Source: Rhizocola hellebori (lineage in GTDB: Bacteria; Actinomycetota; Actinomycetes; Mycobacteriales; Micromonosporaceae). Taken from it: DNA of 64,000 bases. The DNA lies in contig NZ_BONY01000001.1 in the NCBI RefSeq assembly GCF_016862955.1, forward strand, positions 310,001-374,000. Direction: 5' to 3'. Position 1 is the stretch's first letter. Every line of letters starts with the position of its first letter. The notes beneath the pieces were generated by a model. That model was not told where the DNA came from and did not search any database. It saw only the letters and a list, made by a program, of their open reading frames with translations. The translations under genes and the position numbers were made by a program. This document shows positions 7,850 to 17,244 of the stretch, piece by piece.

Positions 7850-10800
7850 ATGATCACTTATGCTGATCAAGAGGTGGAAAAGGCTGCGCCGGAGGACTAC
7901 TCGGCGCAGGTGCGCCGGGCCAGGCGCAAGGTCAGAAAGCAGCGCGACGCCCAGGCCGCCAAGCTCTACCCGCACCTGCGCACCTTCGTGCTCACCCAGG
8001 CCGACTCGGTCATGGGCACCGCCACCGACCGCGTGCCGCGCACGCTCACGCTGGTCACCCCCGACCTGGACAACCCATCGCGGGACCATCTGTTCGTCGG
8101 CCCGTACCCGGTGCTGTCGGAGAACCACCATTGGGACGCCGCCTTCGAAGAGCTGAACTTCGCCACCTCCGACGGAACTTCGGTGATGCGCGGCAACCTG
8201 CGGCTGACCCACTCGCGCCTGCGTGCCTACGGCACGATCGAGGTCGGCGATGAGTCGTTCTCGGTGCAGTACGAGGTTCCGCCCCAGCGCTACCGCATGA
8301 AGGTGGCCCAGGACGCCGCCTACCTCAGCGGCTCCCAGGGCGTCATCTCCTGGGACACCAACAGCAGCCGCTGGAAGGACGCCGACTGGAGCGAGGGTTA
8401 CCAGGTCGGCTTCACCTGGGGCATCAACGGTGAGGAAATCATCGGCGACGAGAAGGTCTACACCTTCCTCGCCACCTTCGACGACATCGCGACCGGCCGC
8501 AAATGGGTGCCGGAACCGTACAGCTATCACGGTTTCCTGATGCAGGACTCATCGCTGAACTACGGGCTCAACGCCGGTGTCAAAACCCCGACCGGGGTCG
8601 GGGCGGAGCTGTTCCCCTACCAGCTGCGGGTGCGCCTGTCCGAGTTCGCCTACGACTTCGCCGGCGGCATGGTGGTGAGCCAGCCCGGATACAAGGGCAA
8701 GGTTTACGGCTGCATCGGCGACTGGGCCGGTGCCCACATCGGTGGCCTTTACCGCCTGCACCGCGACGGTGAGATCGGCGTTGTCGCGGTGCACGACCGC
8801 ACCTTCTACGCCGGGCTGACCCCGGCCGCCCACACCGAGTTCGACGGCAACCGGGTCCGCTGGTCCGGCCTGCCCGAGATGGCAGCGGCCGAGGCGGGCC
8901 TGCCCACCGAGGGCTACTTCGTGTTCTCCCACGACGGCTCGAAGATCGTCGACGGTTCTGTCGCGGGAGGCGGGCATCGCGTGCACGCCGACCGGATCGT
9001 CTCGCTGGCGGGCAAACTCGGCTCCGCCGAACTGTGCTCGATGCTCTCGCACACGCTCGACGCGGGTGCCGGAGCGGGCCATGACCTGACCGAACTGATC
9101 AGGATGAGCCAGTTCACGACCAACGCCAAGGGCGAGTACTACGACGTGGTCCAGCAGGGTTCGATGGACGACTTCTACACGATCCTGCAGAACTACATGG
9201 ACACGGATCTGCGGACCAAGTTCTTCCGCGCGAGCCCGCCGCCTCTGGACCCGGTGCTGCGCGGCATCGCCCACACCAAGGGCACCAAGGGCACCGACCC
9301 GATTCCGTGGTACGGCTCGCTGAGCGTCCCCTACACCGCCACCGCGGTCGGCAAATTCAGCGACGACGACTACGCCAAGAACCTGAACACGATCCGGGCC
9401 GAATCCTGGCTGTCCACCACCACCTCCGCCAGCGACGTGATGGCCGCCCAGGGCCCATTGCTTTACCAGCGCAGGTATCTACAGAAGCACGACAGCCTGG
9501 AGTGGTTCCTGCTCGACCAGCGCAACAACGCCGACAAGTACGCGCCAATAATCGACGCGAAGGCGGAGGAGTGGCTCAAGCAGGCACGCGACACCAACGT
9601 CGGCACGCCCGAGCAGCTGGAGGAGATGGAAAAGCAGATCAAGGCGCTCGCCGATGCGGCGAAGAAACACAAGCAGTACTGGGCTTTCGCTCTCTACACC
9701 TACGCGATGACGCCCGCCTACCTCAACTTCTTGCAGGCTCTTCTGCTGTCGGGCGTGGACTTCGACGGCTCCGAGTTCAGCCAGCGCGTGCAACGCACCG
9801 TCGCGCTGCTCAACGTGCTCGACACGAACAGCTTCTTCTCGCAGCAGTATGCCTATACGCTGCAGATGTTCCAGCTGAGCTCGATCCTGCCGCAGATGAT
9901 CGATCTCGGCGTGGACATCGAGAAGTTCCACTACGTCGTGAAGCTGATCATCGACAAGTTCATCGACACCTACCTCAACAGCCCCGACCCGGGCATGCGC
10001 GAAGCTGCCGAACAGCTGCGGCTGCACGCCTCCGAGGACACTGTCACCCGCATGGTGGCCATCATGCGTACCAGCGCGGCAGTTGGTTACGGCCTGGGCA
10101 CTTGGGCGTTCCTCGCGAGCACCTTCGAAACCACCTGTGCCAGGGTGCTGTCGTGGGTTCCTACGGTCGTGGTGCGTGCCGGGGCGCTGGCCTGTGCCGG
10201 TCTCCTGCTGAGCTTCTTCCTCACCGGGTCGGCGGACTACGAGAGTCTTCCCCCGGAGAAGAAGGCGTTTGTGATCACCTCCGGGGCCAACATCGTTGCC
10301 GTCACCCTGCTGCCCGTGGTGCGGCGCGTGGTGGCGCTGGCCCAGGTATGGAACTCCAACGTTGGCCTCGCCAAGAACCTCAAGATGTTCGTCAGCGGCA
10401 AGCTCATGTCGGAGGCGCAGAAGACCGCGACGAGCGGACTGCGCGGCTGGCTCATCCAGGAGGCCGGGCCGAAGGTTCCCGCTTCGCGCCTGAGCTTCAA
10501 GCAGTGGTGGAGTGCCCGGCAGGCGACTGCTGAAACAGCGCAGCTGTTGTCCAAGACGCCAAAGGGCGGCCTGCTGCGGGTGTTCGGCAAGAACGTCACG
10601 ATGTTCATGGCAAGGACACTTGCCGCCGGGTTCGCCATCCTCGGCATCGTCATGTCCGCGATAGATCTGCACAACAGCGGTGAGCCGCTGGAACGGGCGG
10701 TGCACGCCATGTTCCTGATCGCCTCCTGCCTGGAACTGGTCGCCATAATGGGCGGCTGGATGCTGGCCGGCTCCTCGCTGGCCGTCGGCGGCATGCTGGT

Positions 10801-11779
10801 CACCACGATCTTCTCGATCGTGTCGGTGGTGGGCTTCGTCGCCCTGCTCATCGGGGCGGTCCTGCTCATCCTCCTGATGACCCAGCCGCAGCAGTCGCCG
10901 GTAGAGAAGTTCGCCAAGGAACAGGCGGGCGGCCTGTACATGGAGTACAAGGTGGCTATCGAGTCGTTCCGGCTCTACATGCCGATCTCGCAGCCGCAGC
11001 GCTCCGGCATCGCCGTGTTTCCGTTGGGCAACCGGGCCAAGGCCCTCACCATCGGCTCGGACGGCCGGGTCACCCAGGGGACGTTCGACTCCACCGGGCA
11101 CACCGCGTTCTACATCGACACCGACGAGCAGGGCCGGGCGCTCATCGGCGCGCCGATCGTCAACACCGCGGGCAAGCAGGTGCTGCAAACCCTTGCCAGC
11201 AACGCTGATGGCGCGGTCACGTCCGTCAACTTCGACAGCACCAACCCGCCGCTGGATCCGAAGCTGCAGTGGTACGCGGTGCCGACGGGTAACGGCGTCT
11301 ACGAGCGCGCGGCCAACGGCGTCGACGAACTCAAGGCGGCGCCGTTCGTGCTCTACAACGCCTACTGGGCCGACAAGATGAAATCCATCAGATTCCTCGC
11401 CACCGATTCGGCGGGCGGCTGGACGCTGACCGACAACCCGATGCTCGCCACCGGTCTCCAGCTGGAGATGGTCCCCACCAAGCCGGCCGAGCTGAGCATG
11501 AGCGACGTCTCCTGGCTAACCATCGCCCACGACGAGCGCACCACCCCGGCCCTGCACGTGCCGGGCAGCCTGCCTCGCAAGTGGAGCATCAGCCCGGCAC
11601 TGCCGGACGGGCTGGAGTTCAACACCGAGGACGGCACGCTGAAGATGCGTGAGGGCTATAACGTCCCGCCCGCGCCGAAGCAGACCTACACGGTGAAGGT
11701 CAGCAACGATCTCGACTCGGTGCAGACCTCGTTCAGCCTTGAGGTGAAGCCTCCCCAGGAGGAGCTGTTCTTCGCCTGA
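7850..11779 (+). CDS. giant unknown protein with central membrane segments and C-terminal Ig-like domain, 1309 residues
   Basis: I do not recognise this family. The N-terminal ~480 residues are beta-rich and soluble ('YRMKVAQDAAYLSGSQGVIS', 'WSEGYQVGFTWGINGEEI'). A helical region follows (about 560-730). Several hydrophobic segments then lie at about 735-760, 768-794, 918-938 and 954-1011, the last long enough for two passes. After a further beta-rich part, residues ~1213-1300 resemble a putative Ig domain of the He_PIG type ('ISPALPDGLEFNTEDGTL'). There is no signal peptide. Soluble ends flanking buried hydrophobic helices would suit a pore-forming or membrane-inserting protein, but this is inference. 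A hairpin and then the Hint-domain gene follow. Confidence 0.7.
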   Translation: MITYADQEVEKAAPEDYSAQVRRARRKVRKQRDAQAAKLYPHLRTFVLTQADSVMGTATDRVPRTLTLVTPDLDNPSRDHLFVGPYPVLSENHHWDAAFEELNFATSDGTSVMRGNLRLTHSRLRAYGTIEVGDESFSVQYEVPPQRYRMKVAQDAAYLSGSQGVISWDTNSSRWKDADWSEGYQVGFTWGINGEEIIGDEKVYTFLATFDDIATGRKWVPEPYSYHGFLMQDSSLNYGLNAGVKTPTGVGAELFPYQLRVRLSEFAYDFAGGMVVSQPGYKGKVYGCIGDWAGAHIGGLYRLHRDGEIGVVAVHDRTFYAGLTPAAHTEFDGNRVRWSGLPEMAAAEAGLPTEGYFVFSHDGSKIVDGSVAGGGHRVHADRIVSLAGKLGSAELCSMLSHTLDAGAGAGHDLTELIRMSQFTTNAKGEYYDVVQQGSMDDFYTILQNYMDTDLRTKFFRASPPPLDPVLRGIAHTKGTKGTDPIPWYGSLSVPYTATAVGKFSDDDYAKNLNTIRAESWLSTTTSASDVMAAQGPLLYQRRYLQKHDSLEWFLLDQRNNADKYAPIIDAKAEEWLKQARDTNVGTPEQLEEMEKQIKALADAAKKHKQYWAFALYTYAMTPAYLNFLQALLLSGVDFDGSEFSQRVQRTVALLNVLDTNSFFSQQYAYTLQMFQLSSILPQMIDLGVDIEKFHYVVKLIIDKFIDTYLNSPDPGMREAAEQLRLHASEDTVTRMVAIMRTSAAVGYGLGTWAFLASTFETTCARVLSWVPTVVVRAGALACAGLLLSFFLTGSADYESLPPEKKAFVITSGANIVAVTLLPVVRRVVALAQVWNSNVGLAKNLKMFVSGKLMSEAQKTATSGLRGWLIQEAGPKVPASRLSFKQWWSARQATAETAQLLSKTPKGGLLRVFGKNVTMFMARTLAAGFAILGIVMSAIDLHNSGEPLERAVHAMFLIASCLELVAIMGGWMLAGSSLAVGGMLVTTIFSIVSVVGFVALLIGAVLLILLMTQPQQSPVEKFAKEQAGGLYMEYKVAIESFRLYMPISQPQRSGIAVFPLGNRAKALTIGSDGRVTQGTFDSTGHTAFYIDTDEQGRALIGAPIVNTAGKQVLQTLASNADGAVTSVNFDSTNPPLDPKLQWYAVPTGNGVYERAANGVDELKAAPFVLYNAYWADKMKSIRFLATDSAGGWTLTDNPMLATGLQLEMVPTKPAELSMSDVSWLTIAHDERTTPALHVPGSLPRKWSISPALPDGLEFNTEDGTLKMREGYNVPPAPKQTYTVKVSNDLDSVQTSFSLEVKPPQEELFFA

Positions 11780-11792
11780 TCGGCACCGCCAC

Positions 11793-11818
11793 GGGTCCCC
11801 GCCATCGGGCGGGGACCC
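11793..11818 (+). other. perfect GC-rich hairpin between the 1309- and 777-residue genes
   Basis: GGGTCCCCGCC and GGCGGGGACCC form a perfect 11-base stem around a 4-base loop, 13 bases after the stop at 11779. No T-run follows and the next gene starts 26 bases later in the same direction. It may be a partial terminator or an mRNA-stabilising structure that sets different levels of the two proteins. Confidence 0.6.
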
Positions 11819-11844
11819 ACCATCTATCGCGAGGAGCGACGCGC

Positions 11845-14178
11845 ATGACTGTCTTCAATCCGCGCGAGGTCGAGGTTCTGGCCGCCGCGCTGCCGGCTCA
11901 GGGCGGTAACCGGCTGGCCGACCTGACCCGCGAAATTCTTGTGTTGCATACGAAACGCTGCACACCCGGCAACTACTCCCAGCTGATCGGGACAGGGCCG
12001 GAGTTTCGCGCCATCTTCTTCCCCAACGCGGGCGAAAGCCCCTACGAGTCAACGATCACCCCACTGACCGGTTTGGACGGTGGCTTCTTCGCCGCCCTGT
12101 CGGTGGCCATGCTGTGCCAGCAGATGGCGGCGGTCGCCAGCACGCTGCGGCCGCAACTGCTGACCGGAAAGATAAATGACACGATCAATGGCTTAACCAC
12201 CGCGATCCGCCAGAACTCTTTCCGTTATTACGCATATCTTGCCCGGTACGCTGACACGCCGATCAAAAACGCGTTGGCCGCCTTTCCCGACGAGGCCTCC
12301 CGCGCCTTGGCCCGGCAGCATTACCTGGCCGGGCTGACCTCGGCCAGCTGGGTCAACGCCAAACTGGTGCAGGATTCCACCGGATCCTGGCCCGACCGCG
12401 ACTGGGAGCTTTACCACCATTGGATCAAGCTCACCGCGGTCGGGGCGTCCATAGCCGAGATCGACGCCGCGATCACCACCATGATGTCGCTTGGTTTGCC
12501 TGTCCCGCCGTCTTTGCGCCCGGGATCGTGGCACCTGCAGGCACCGTGGCTGAACGCCGGCTTCAGCGGCGCCGACATGGCCGACGCCAACGGCCCCATC
12601 GTGGCCACCAAGTGCACCAGGTATCCCGGTGCCCGATCCCCCAGCTGCATGGCCGAGGACAACTCGTTCGAGTTCACCGCCCTCACCCAGCCGGGCAACG
12701 GATATCGGCAGGTGCCCGCCAGCTCATGCCTCGCCCCCGGCACCCGCGTGGTGATGGCGGACCGCACCCTCAAGCAGATTCAAGACATCGAGGCCGGCGA
12801 AAGCGTGCTCACGCCGCAGGGTTCCCGATCGGTGATCCTGCGGTCAGCGCCGCTGCGCGGGCAGCGTACTCTCGTGCAGTTCGACGGGCTCGGCTTCGCC
12901 TTCGCCGCCACGCATCCGTTCCTGGTGCACACGGCGAGCGATCCGCTGGGCGCCACCTACGCCGCCGCCGACCCGCAGGGGCTGGCCCGGACAGTGCCGA
13001 CGCTCAGCCAGTTCGGCCTGCGCGGGCTGCACCAGCCCGGCCCGGCGATCCTGGTGCGCCACACCGAGCAAGGCGACGTCGCCTTCCCCGCGCCCAGCAC
13101 CCACGACGCGCCCACCGAGTTGCCCGAGCTTCTCTACGACCTCTACCTCGAGGTCGGCCCGGACGGCCGCAGCGAATACTACGCCGGGGACGAGCACACG
13201 CAATTGCTTGTCAGCTCGGAGATTCCCCGGTTCGCAGTGGCGCCGCAGACCACCGCGGTGGTGTTGCACGTGTTGCGGGCGGCAGGCCCAACCGTGCTGG
13301 AAACCCTGGCCAACGTGCCCGACGAGTCCTTCGACGACGTTCTCGGCATCGGGCTCGACGGATTGGCGCGCACCATGATGCCGACCATCGGCCGCAAGCT
13401 CACCACCGCGGCCGGCGTCGCCGAGTTGCCGCACACGGCGGAGGAGGTCGCGTGCGCGGTGCGGCTGTTCGCCGACTCACTGAACCGCGGGCCAGGAGGC
13501 GCACCCCAGCGGCGGATGGGCATGCTCGTGGAACAGTTCACCGCCCGCTTCGGCCCGCAGTTCCAAGCGGTGCTGGCGCTGCCGTGGCGCACCTTCGACC
13601 TGGCCGAATCGGATGTGGCCAACATCCTCGCGGTCACGCCCTACAGTGTCGAGCTTTTCGAGCCCGGCCCACCGGCCAGCGGCGCGACGGTGGAACTGGT
13701 GCTGCGCCACGAAAACGCAAGCTTCACCCGGCTGCTGCCGGTGCAACCGTCGTCGCCCGCCGACCGCTGGTACTACACGGTCGACCGGCCGGCCTACTTT
13801 CCGGAATGGACACCCTCGGCCGACGATTCGCTGTGGTACCTGGAAATCGCCGTCTTGCCCCATTCCCATCGCCGGATGCGGCTGGCCCTTCCCGGTCACA
13901 TCGCCCACGGCTACCAGGCTTTCGCGGCGCCGGTTCTCGACGGCGACAAGGTGGTCGGGCAGGCGTGGCTGGATGTGCGGCTGCTGACCGTCGAGGCCTA
14001 CGCGGCGGAGGCGCTCGGGCGCGCAGCGGGCCCGTCCGCGGACCCGATCGCCGGCCGTCTCGCCCACCTGGCGGCCCGCTTCGTGCGGAACAGGTTCGCC
14101 GAGACCGTCTTCGCGCTGCAGTACTGCACCGCGACCACCACTGTGACCCAGCTTGCCGACACCAGCCGGGTCGCCTGA
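11845..14178 (+). CDS. large protein with internal Hint (intein/hedgehog-type) domain, 777 residues
   Basis: A Hint domain starts at Cys295: 'CLAPGTRVVMADRTLKQIQD' gives the N-terminal block with catalytic Cys and the 'G..V' turn, and 'FAATHPFLVHTA' (about 353-364) is the block B TxxH-type motif. The domain appears to end near 'YYAGDEHTQLLV' (about 448). Hint domains cleave or splice peptide bonds through a thioester. The N-terminal 290 residues and the C-terminal 320 residues are unknown. The Hint is internal with long flanks, so protein splicing or autocleavage into two parts are both possible, although I do not see the canonical His-Asn terminus of splicing inteins. GAGGAGCGACGCGC lies directly before the start. 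It pairs with the upstream giant gene. Confidence 0.75.
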   Translation: MTVFNPREVEVLAAALPAQGGNRLADLTREILVLHTKRCTPGNYSQLIGTGPEFRAIFFPNAGESPYESTITPLTGLDGGFFAALSVAMLCQQMAAVASTLRPQLLTGKINDTINGLTTAIRQNSFRYYAYLARYADTPIKNALAAFPDEASRALARQHYLAGLTSASWVNAKLVQDSTGSWPDRDWELYHHWIKLTAVGASIAEIDAAITTMMSLGLPVPPSLRPGSWHLQAPWLNAGFSGADMADANGPIVATKCTRYPGARSPSCMAEDNSFEFTALTQPGNGYRQVPASSCLAPGTRVVMADRTLKQIQDIEAGESVLTPQGSRSVILRSAPLRGQRTLVQFDGLGFAFAATHPFLVHTASDPLGATYAAADPQGLARTVPTLSQFGLRGLHQPGPAILVRHTEQGDVAFPAPSTHDAPTELPELLYDLYLEVGPDGRSEYYAGDEHTQLLVSSEIPRFAVAPQTTAVVLHVLRAAGPTVLETLANVPDESFDDVLGIGLDGLARTMMPTIGRKLTTAAGVAELPHTAEEVACAVRLFADSLNRGPGGAPQRRMGMLVEQFTARFGPQFQAVLALPWRTFDLAESDVANILAVTPYSVELFEPGPPASGATVELVLRHENASFTRLLPVQPSSPADRWYYTVDRPAYFPEWTPSADDSLWYLEIAVLPHSHRRMRLALPGHIAHGYQAFAAPVLDGDKVVGQAWLDVRLLTVEAYAAEALGRAAGPSADPIAGRLAHLAARFVRNRFAETVFALQYCTATTTVTQLADTSRVA

Positions 14179-14183
14179 AATTT

Positions 14184-14222
14184 CGCGCCAGCACATGTGC
14201 CGCCATGTGCTGGCGTGATTCT
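14184..14222. terminator. hairpin terminator between converging genes
   Basis: CGCCAGCACATG (14186-14197) and CATGTGCTGGCG (14204-14215) form a perfect 12-base stem with a 6-base loop, followed by TGATTCTT. It lies 7 bases after the Hint gene stop and just before the end of the converging lectin pseudogene, so it may serve both strands. Confidence 0.75.
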
Positions 14223-14224
14223 TG

Positions 14225-14739
14225 TCAGAACGTCACGAAGTACACAGTGAACTTCTGCGCCCAGTTGTCATTGGTGCAGTGGTAGATCTGCGCTGGTGCA
14301 CCCGCCTCCAACGAACCGGCCGCAATATCCAGGCAGCGCCCGCCCACCGCCGACACCATCTTGTGCGGCGTCACCGTCCATCGCTGATTACTGATCCGGC
14401 TGCACGGCCAGGTGTCGACGACTGTCCGGTCGGCATTGGGTCCATGGGCGTCCAAACACCCTGTGGTGTAGACATTGGCAAACTGGTAGTCGTTGCCGCC
14501 GAGGCTGGTCAGGATCCACAGCTGGGCCGGGGTGAAGAAAACCAGTCGCAGGGTTCCTGAACCAGCTGCACCCCCATGTCCGTAGGCGTTTCCGGCGGCG
14601 CCTGAAGACACAGGCCGCTGCCCTCGTTCTGGATGATGTAGTAGGTCGCTGCGCTGGCGGGCGAGGCCGACGCGGCCACGCCCAGCACCGCGACAAGCCC
14701 CACTGCCGCGACAGCCGCGATCCTGCGGCGAATGCGCAT
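14225..14739 (-). pseudogene. secreted ricin-type (RICIN) lectin, frameshifted
   Basis: The ATG at 14739, preceded by AGGGGG, opens a clear signal peptide ('RIRRRIAAVAAVGLVAVLGV', cleavage after 'ASA') and the start of a ricin-B-type domain ('YYIIQNEGSGLCLQA', 'VQLVQEPC'). The frame then breaks near 'CDWF' and the domain continues in another frame: 'AQLWILTSLGGNDYQFANV', 'GCLDAHG', 'NQRWTVTP', 'GGRCLDIAAG', with the Q-x-W repeat characteristic of the fold. One missing base in the A-run at 14538-14541 (+ strand) would restore a single protein of about 170 residues. This is either a true inactivating mutation or a homopolymer error. The product would be an extracellular carbohydrate-binding protein. 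Confidence 0.8.
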
Positions 14740-14848
14740 AGTTTCCCCCTTTCGAAGCGATACGACACGGTCGTGCCGTCGGGGGCAAACTATGGAGTCA
14801 CTGGCTGACGCCGACCGAAAACCACGCAGAAACCCGCAGCTCAGAGCT

Positions 14849-15775
14849 TTAGTCCCAAGCTGCGCCGAGCTTGGCCAGCTGGTCACGGTACTCGATTCGC
14901 TTGCTCCACTCCGCGGGCCAGACGGTCATTCCATACGCCGCGCCGTGGAAAGCTCCGGCCAGGCAGGCGATCGAGTCGGAGTCGCCGTTGGTGGCGCATG
15001 CCCGCCCCAGCGCCGCCACCGAGTCATCCGGGTGCCGAAGCGCCGCGTGCAGCGCCGTCGCCAGCGCTTCCTCGGCGATCCACCCCTCGCCCGTACGCGC
15101 GCACACGTCCCCGCCATCGTCCTTTGTGGACAAGACCGCCTGCAAGTTTTCCAGCACTTCTCGGCACTCGTCCCACCCGGCCGGCGAGCTGAAACCATCC
15201 ACCCGCATCACCTGGCGCTGCGATCGGCACCGCTCAAGCAACAGCCCAGGCAACTCGTGCAGAGTTGCGCCCTGCACCAGAAACCGCACCGCGAACGCCG
15301 TCAGCTCCGACGCGGCCAGGGCCGTCGGATGCCCATGGGTCATCGCTGCCTGCAACTGAGCGACATAGGCCGTGGTGTCGTCGTCATAGGTCTTCACCAG
15401 CCCCACCGGGGTCACCCGCATGTTCGCACCGCAGCCCTTCGACCCGCGAATGCTCGCCTGCTCCCACGGCAGCCCGTAGTCAAGCTTCAAACATGCCCGC
15501 ATACAGGTGTTTCCCGGAGCCCGGTTGTTGTCCGGCGACTTCAACCACTTGACGAAATGGGTGGTGAGATTCTGCACCAGGTCGCCCTCGCTGAGCAGCG
15601 CCCAGCCCACCGCCAGAGCCATCTGCGTATCGTCGGTAACCTGTGCCTTCTTGTGCAGCTCGGTCGGACCACCCGGCCCGAAAGCGGCCACAATGGCCGG
15701 ATACTTCTTGAATTCTACCGGCTTGCCAAGAGCATCGCCGTAGGCCAGGCCGAACATCGAGCCAGTCGCACGCAT
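14849..15775 (-). CDS. ADP-ribosylglycohydrolase family protein
   Basis: A 308-residue protein with the family's metal-binding motifs: 'YGDALGKPVEF' near the N-terminus, 'TDDTQM' at 47-52, 'GSKGCGANMRVTPVG' in the middle and 'GDSDSIACLAGAFHGAAYG' from residue 264. These Asp/Thr clusters bind two Mg ions in enzymes that remove ADP-ribose from proteins or small molecules (ARH/DraG family). The ATG at 15775 is preferred to a GTG two codons upstream. The protein is soluble with no signal peptide. The specific substrate cannot be told from sequence. The PH-domain gene lies 30 bases upstream on the same strand. Confidence 0.92.
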   Translation of the reverse strand: MRATGSMFGLAYGDALGKPVEFKKYPAIVAAFGPGGPTELHKKAQVTDDTQMALAVGWALLSEGDLVQNLTTHFVKWLKSPDNNRAPGNTCMRACLKLDYGLPWEQASIRGSKGCGANMRVTPVGLVKTYDDDTTAYVAQLQAAMTHGHPTALAASELTAFAVRFLVQGATLHELPGLLLERCRSQRQVMRVDGFSSPAGWDECREVLENLQAVLSTKDDGGDVCARTGEGWIAEEALATALHAALRHPDDSVAALGRACATNGDSDSIACLAGAFHGAAYGMTVWPAEWSKRIEYRDQLAKLGAAWD

Positions 15776-15805
15776 GCCCACCAGAGTGCCATGCCACGCG
15801 GCCAG

Positions 15806-16579
15806 TCACGTCATCGGAAGCGACCTGAGCGCGGTGGCCAGCTGTGCCAGCAGCCGATGCCGTTGCTGCTCCACGGTTCCCGCCGCCCAGGCGTTCTTGA
15901 CGTCGTCTCGCAGGCGCAGCATCCGCTGCTCGCCCAGCCCTGTAGCGGTGACGACAACGCCTGCGGCCTTGACTTCGCGACCATCGACGGCGCGGAACAC
16001 GAGCACGTCGTATTGGGACTCGCGATGCCATTGCACCTCGGCCAGCTCTGCCCACTTGACCGTCTGCCTTCGCGGGGGCTTGCGCACGACCAGAGCGTCA
16101 ACGCCAACTTCGGTGAACGTGAACAGGAGGTGCCAGGCGAAGGCACCGGCAGCAACCGCCATCACCACCCAGCCACCGACCACCACGACACCCTGGGCGT
16201 CGGCAGCCGTTGCGGCAGCAACTGCCATCGCCGACATCGCCAAGACCCATACCACCGCGAAAGCTCGCAGCCATACCGGAAACCGATAGCGACGGGCAGG
16301 CACCCACTGCCACTCCTGAGCCGGCGGCTCGGGCCGACGCAGCGACCGATCACTCGGATCGAAGGATGCGCGATACCGCCGTGCCCGCCGTGCCTCCGCA
16401 TACCACACCGGCCCCACGAGAAGACCTAGGAGCGCTCCACGGGCCACCGAACCAGCGACACCACCCTCGCCCAGCACAACCCCCCAGACACACCCGGCCG
16501 TGCTGAACAAGATGACGCCAAAGACCAAGTTCCCCACCAGAGACGGTCCTCGATCCGCCGCCTTGGTCACATCCGCCAT
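15806..16579 (-). CDS. membrane protein with PH-like domain, 257 residues
   Basis: Four hydrophobic helices are predicted in two pairs, about 13-36, 42-60, 102-122 and 128-150. They are followed by a soluble region starting 'FTFTEVGVDALVVRKPPRRQ' and continuing 'WAELAEVQWHR', the pattern of a bacterial PH-like (bPH/YcxB-type) domain placed at the inner membrane face. The C-terminus is helical. The frame stays open upstream to 16672, but the ATG at 16579 avoids overlap with the divergent DUF1877 gene and places the first helix naturally. The role is unknown; such proteins are common membrane-associated accessories in actinobacteria. It may be co-transcribed with the ADP-ribosylglycohydrolase. 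Confidence 0.7.
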   Translation of the reverse strand: MADVTKAADRGPSLVGNLVFGVILFSTAGCVWGVVLGEGGVAGSVARGALLGLLVGPVWYAEARRARRYRASFDPSDRSLRRPEPPAQEWQWVPARRYRFPVWLRAFAVVWVLAMSAMAVAAATAADAQGVVVVGGWVVMAVAAGAFAWHLLFTFTEVGVDALVVRKPPRRQTVKWAELAEVQWHRESQYDVLVFRAVDGREVKAAGVVVTATGLGEQRMLRLRDDVKNAWAAGTVEQQRHRLLAQLATALRSLPMT

Positions 16580-16670
16580 CGCAGAATCATGCCACGTTGC
16601 GTCGCCTACTTTTGCCCTGGAACCTGACGGGCCAGCTAATGCCAGGAAAGATACGATCTCGCGCGTGAGC

Positions 16671-17195
16671 ATGAACGGCGAGTACCTGCGTGTTACCGGC
16701 GCCGAGCTGAGGCTGGCCCTTGAGGACCCGGATTGGGCCTACGAATTTGCCAACAGCTGGCGCGAGGCAATCGACTTCGCCGACGATGCGGGCGCCGAGT
16801 GGGATGGCCGTGATCCAGCCGAGGCGCGGCAACGCTTTCTGACGACCCACAAAGCATGGGAGGTGATCGCCTTCCTGCTGCGGCGTGCGAGTTTTCCGAT
16901 CGATGTGGTGATGGGCGAACACACCCTGGGCGACGACTCCGACTGGGGATATGGGCCTGCCCGCTACCTGACCGCGCAGGAGGTCGCCCAGGCGGCCGCC
17001 GGCCTCGCGGCGCTGCCGTTCTCCGCGCTCGCCGACGGCGTCGCCCTCGCGGATCTGGCAGCGGCCAGCGTGTACCCGATGATCTGGGACGAACCCGAAG
17101 CGCTGCAATGGGTTCAGCACTGGTATGAGCCTTTGCCGACATTCTTGGCCGCCGCAGCGCACGCAGGCGACAGCGTGCTCGTCTGGCTCGACTGA
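16671..17195 (+). CDS. DUF1877 (YfbM-like) protein
   Basis: A 174-residue soluble protein. The start 'MNGEYLRVTGAELRLALEDP' is the hallmark N-terminus of DUF1877/YfbM proteins. The middle 'AWEVIAFLLRRA' and 'GYGPARYLTAQEVAQAAAGL' match the conserved 'K.W..lhflL' and 'yg.p.yl...ev..ia..L' segments. The ATG at 16671 gives the family's usual start; a GTG two codons upstream is possible. The function of the family is not known. It is transcribed divergently from the PH-domain gene and ends 49 bases before a converging gene. Confidence 0.85.
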   Translation: MNGEYLRVTGAELRLALEDPDWAYEFANSWREAIDFADDAGAEWDGRDPAEARQRFLTTHKAWEVIAFLLRRASFPIDVVMGEHTLGDDSDWGYGPARYLTAQEVAQAAAGLAALPFSALADGVALADLAAASVYPMIWDEPEALQWVQHWYEPLPTFLAAAAHAGDSVLVWLD

Positions 17196-17244
17196 CCCCC
17201 CAACGCCTCGATGCCTGGCGGCGAGAGGCCCTCCCCGGCTGACG

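Noticed and set aside
9307-10533. A 408-residue + frame inside the 1309-residue gene
   Set aside because: It is a shifted frame of the giant gene, Arg/Gly-rich, without motif or ribosome binding site.
12420-14285. A 621-residue + frame inside the Hint gene
   Set aside because: It is the +1 frame of the Hint gene, is Arg-rich, and conflicts with the clear Hint motifs in the other frame.
14732-16429. A 565-residue + frame across the lectin remnant and ADP-ribosylglycohydrolase
   Set aside because: It is antisense to the ADP-ribosylglycohydrolase and the PH-domain gene, both of which have recognisable motifs.
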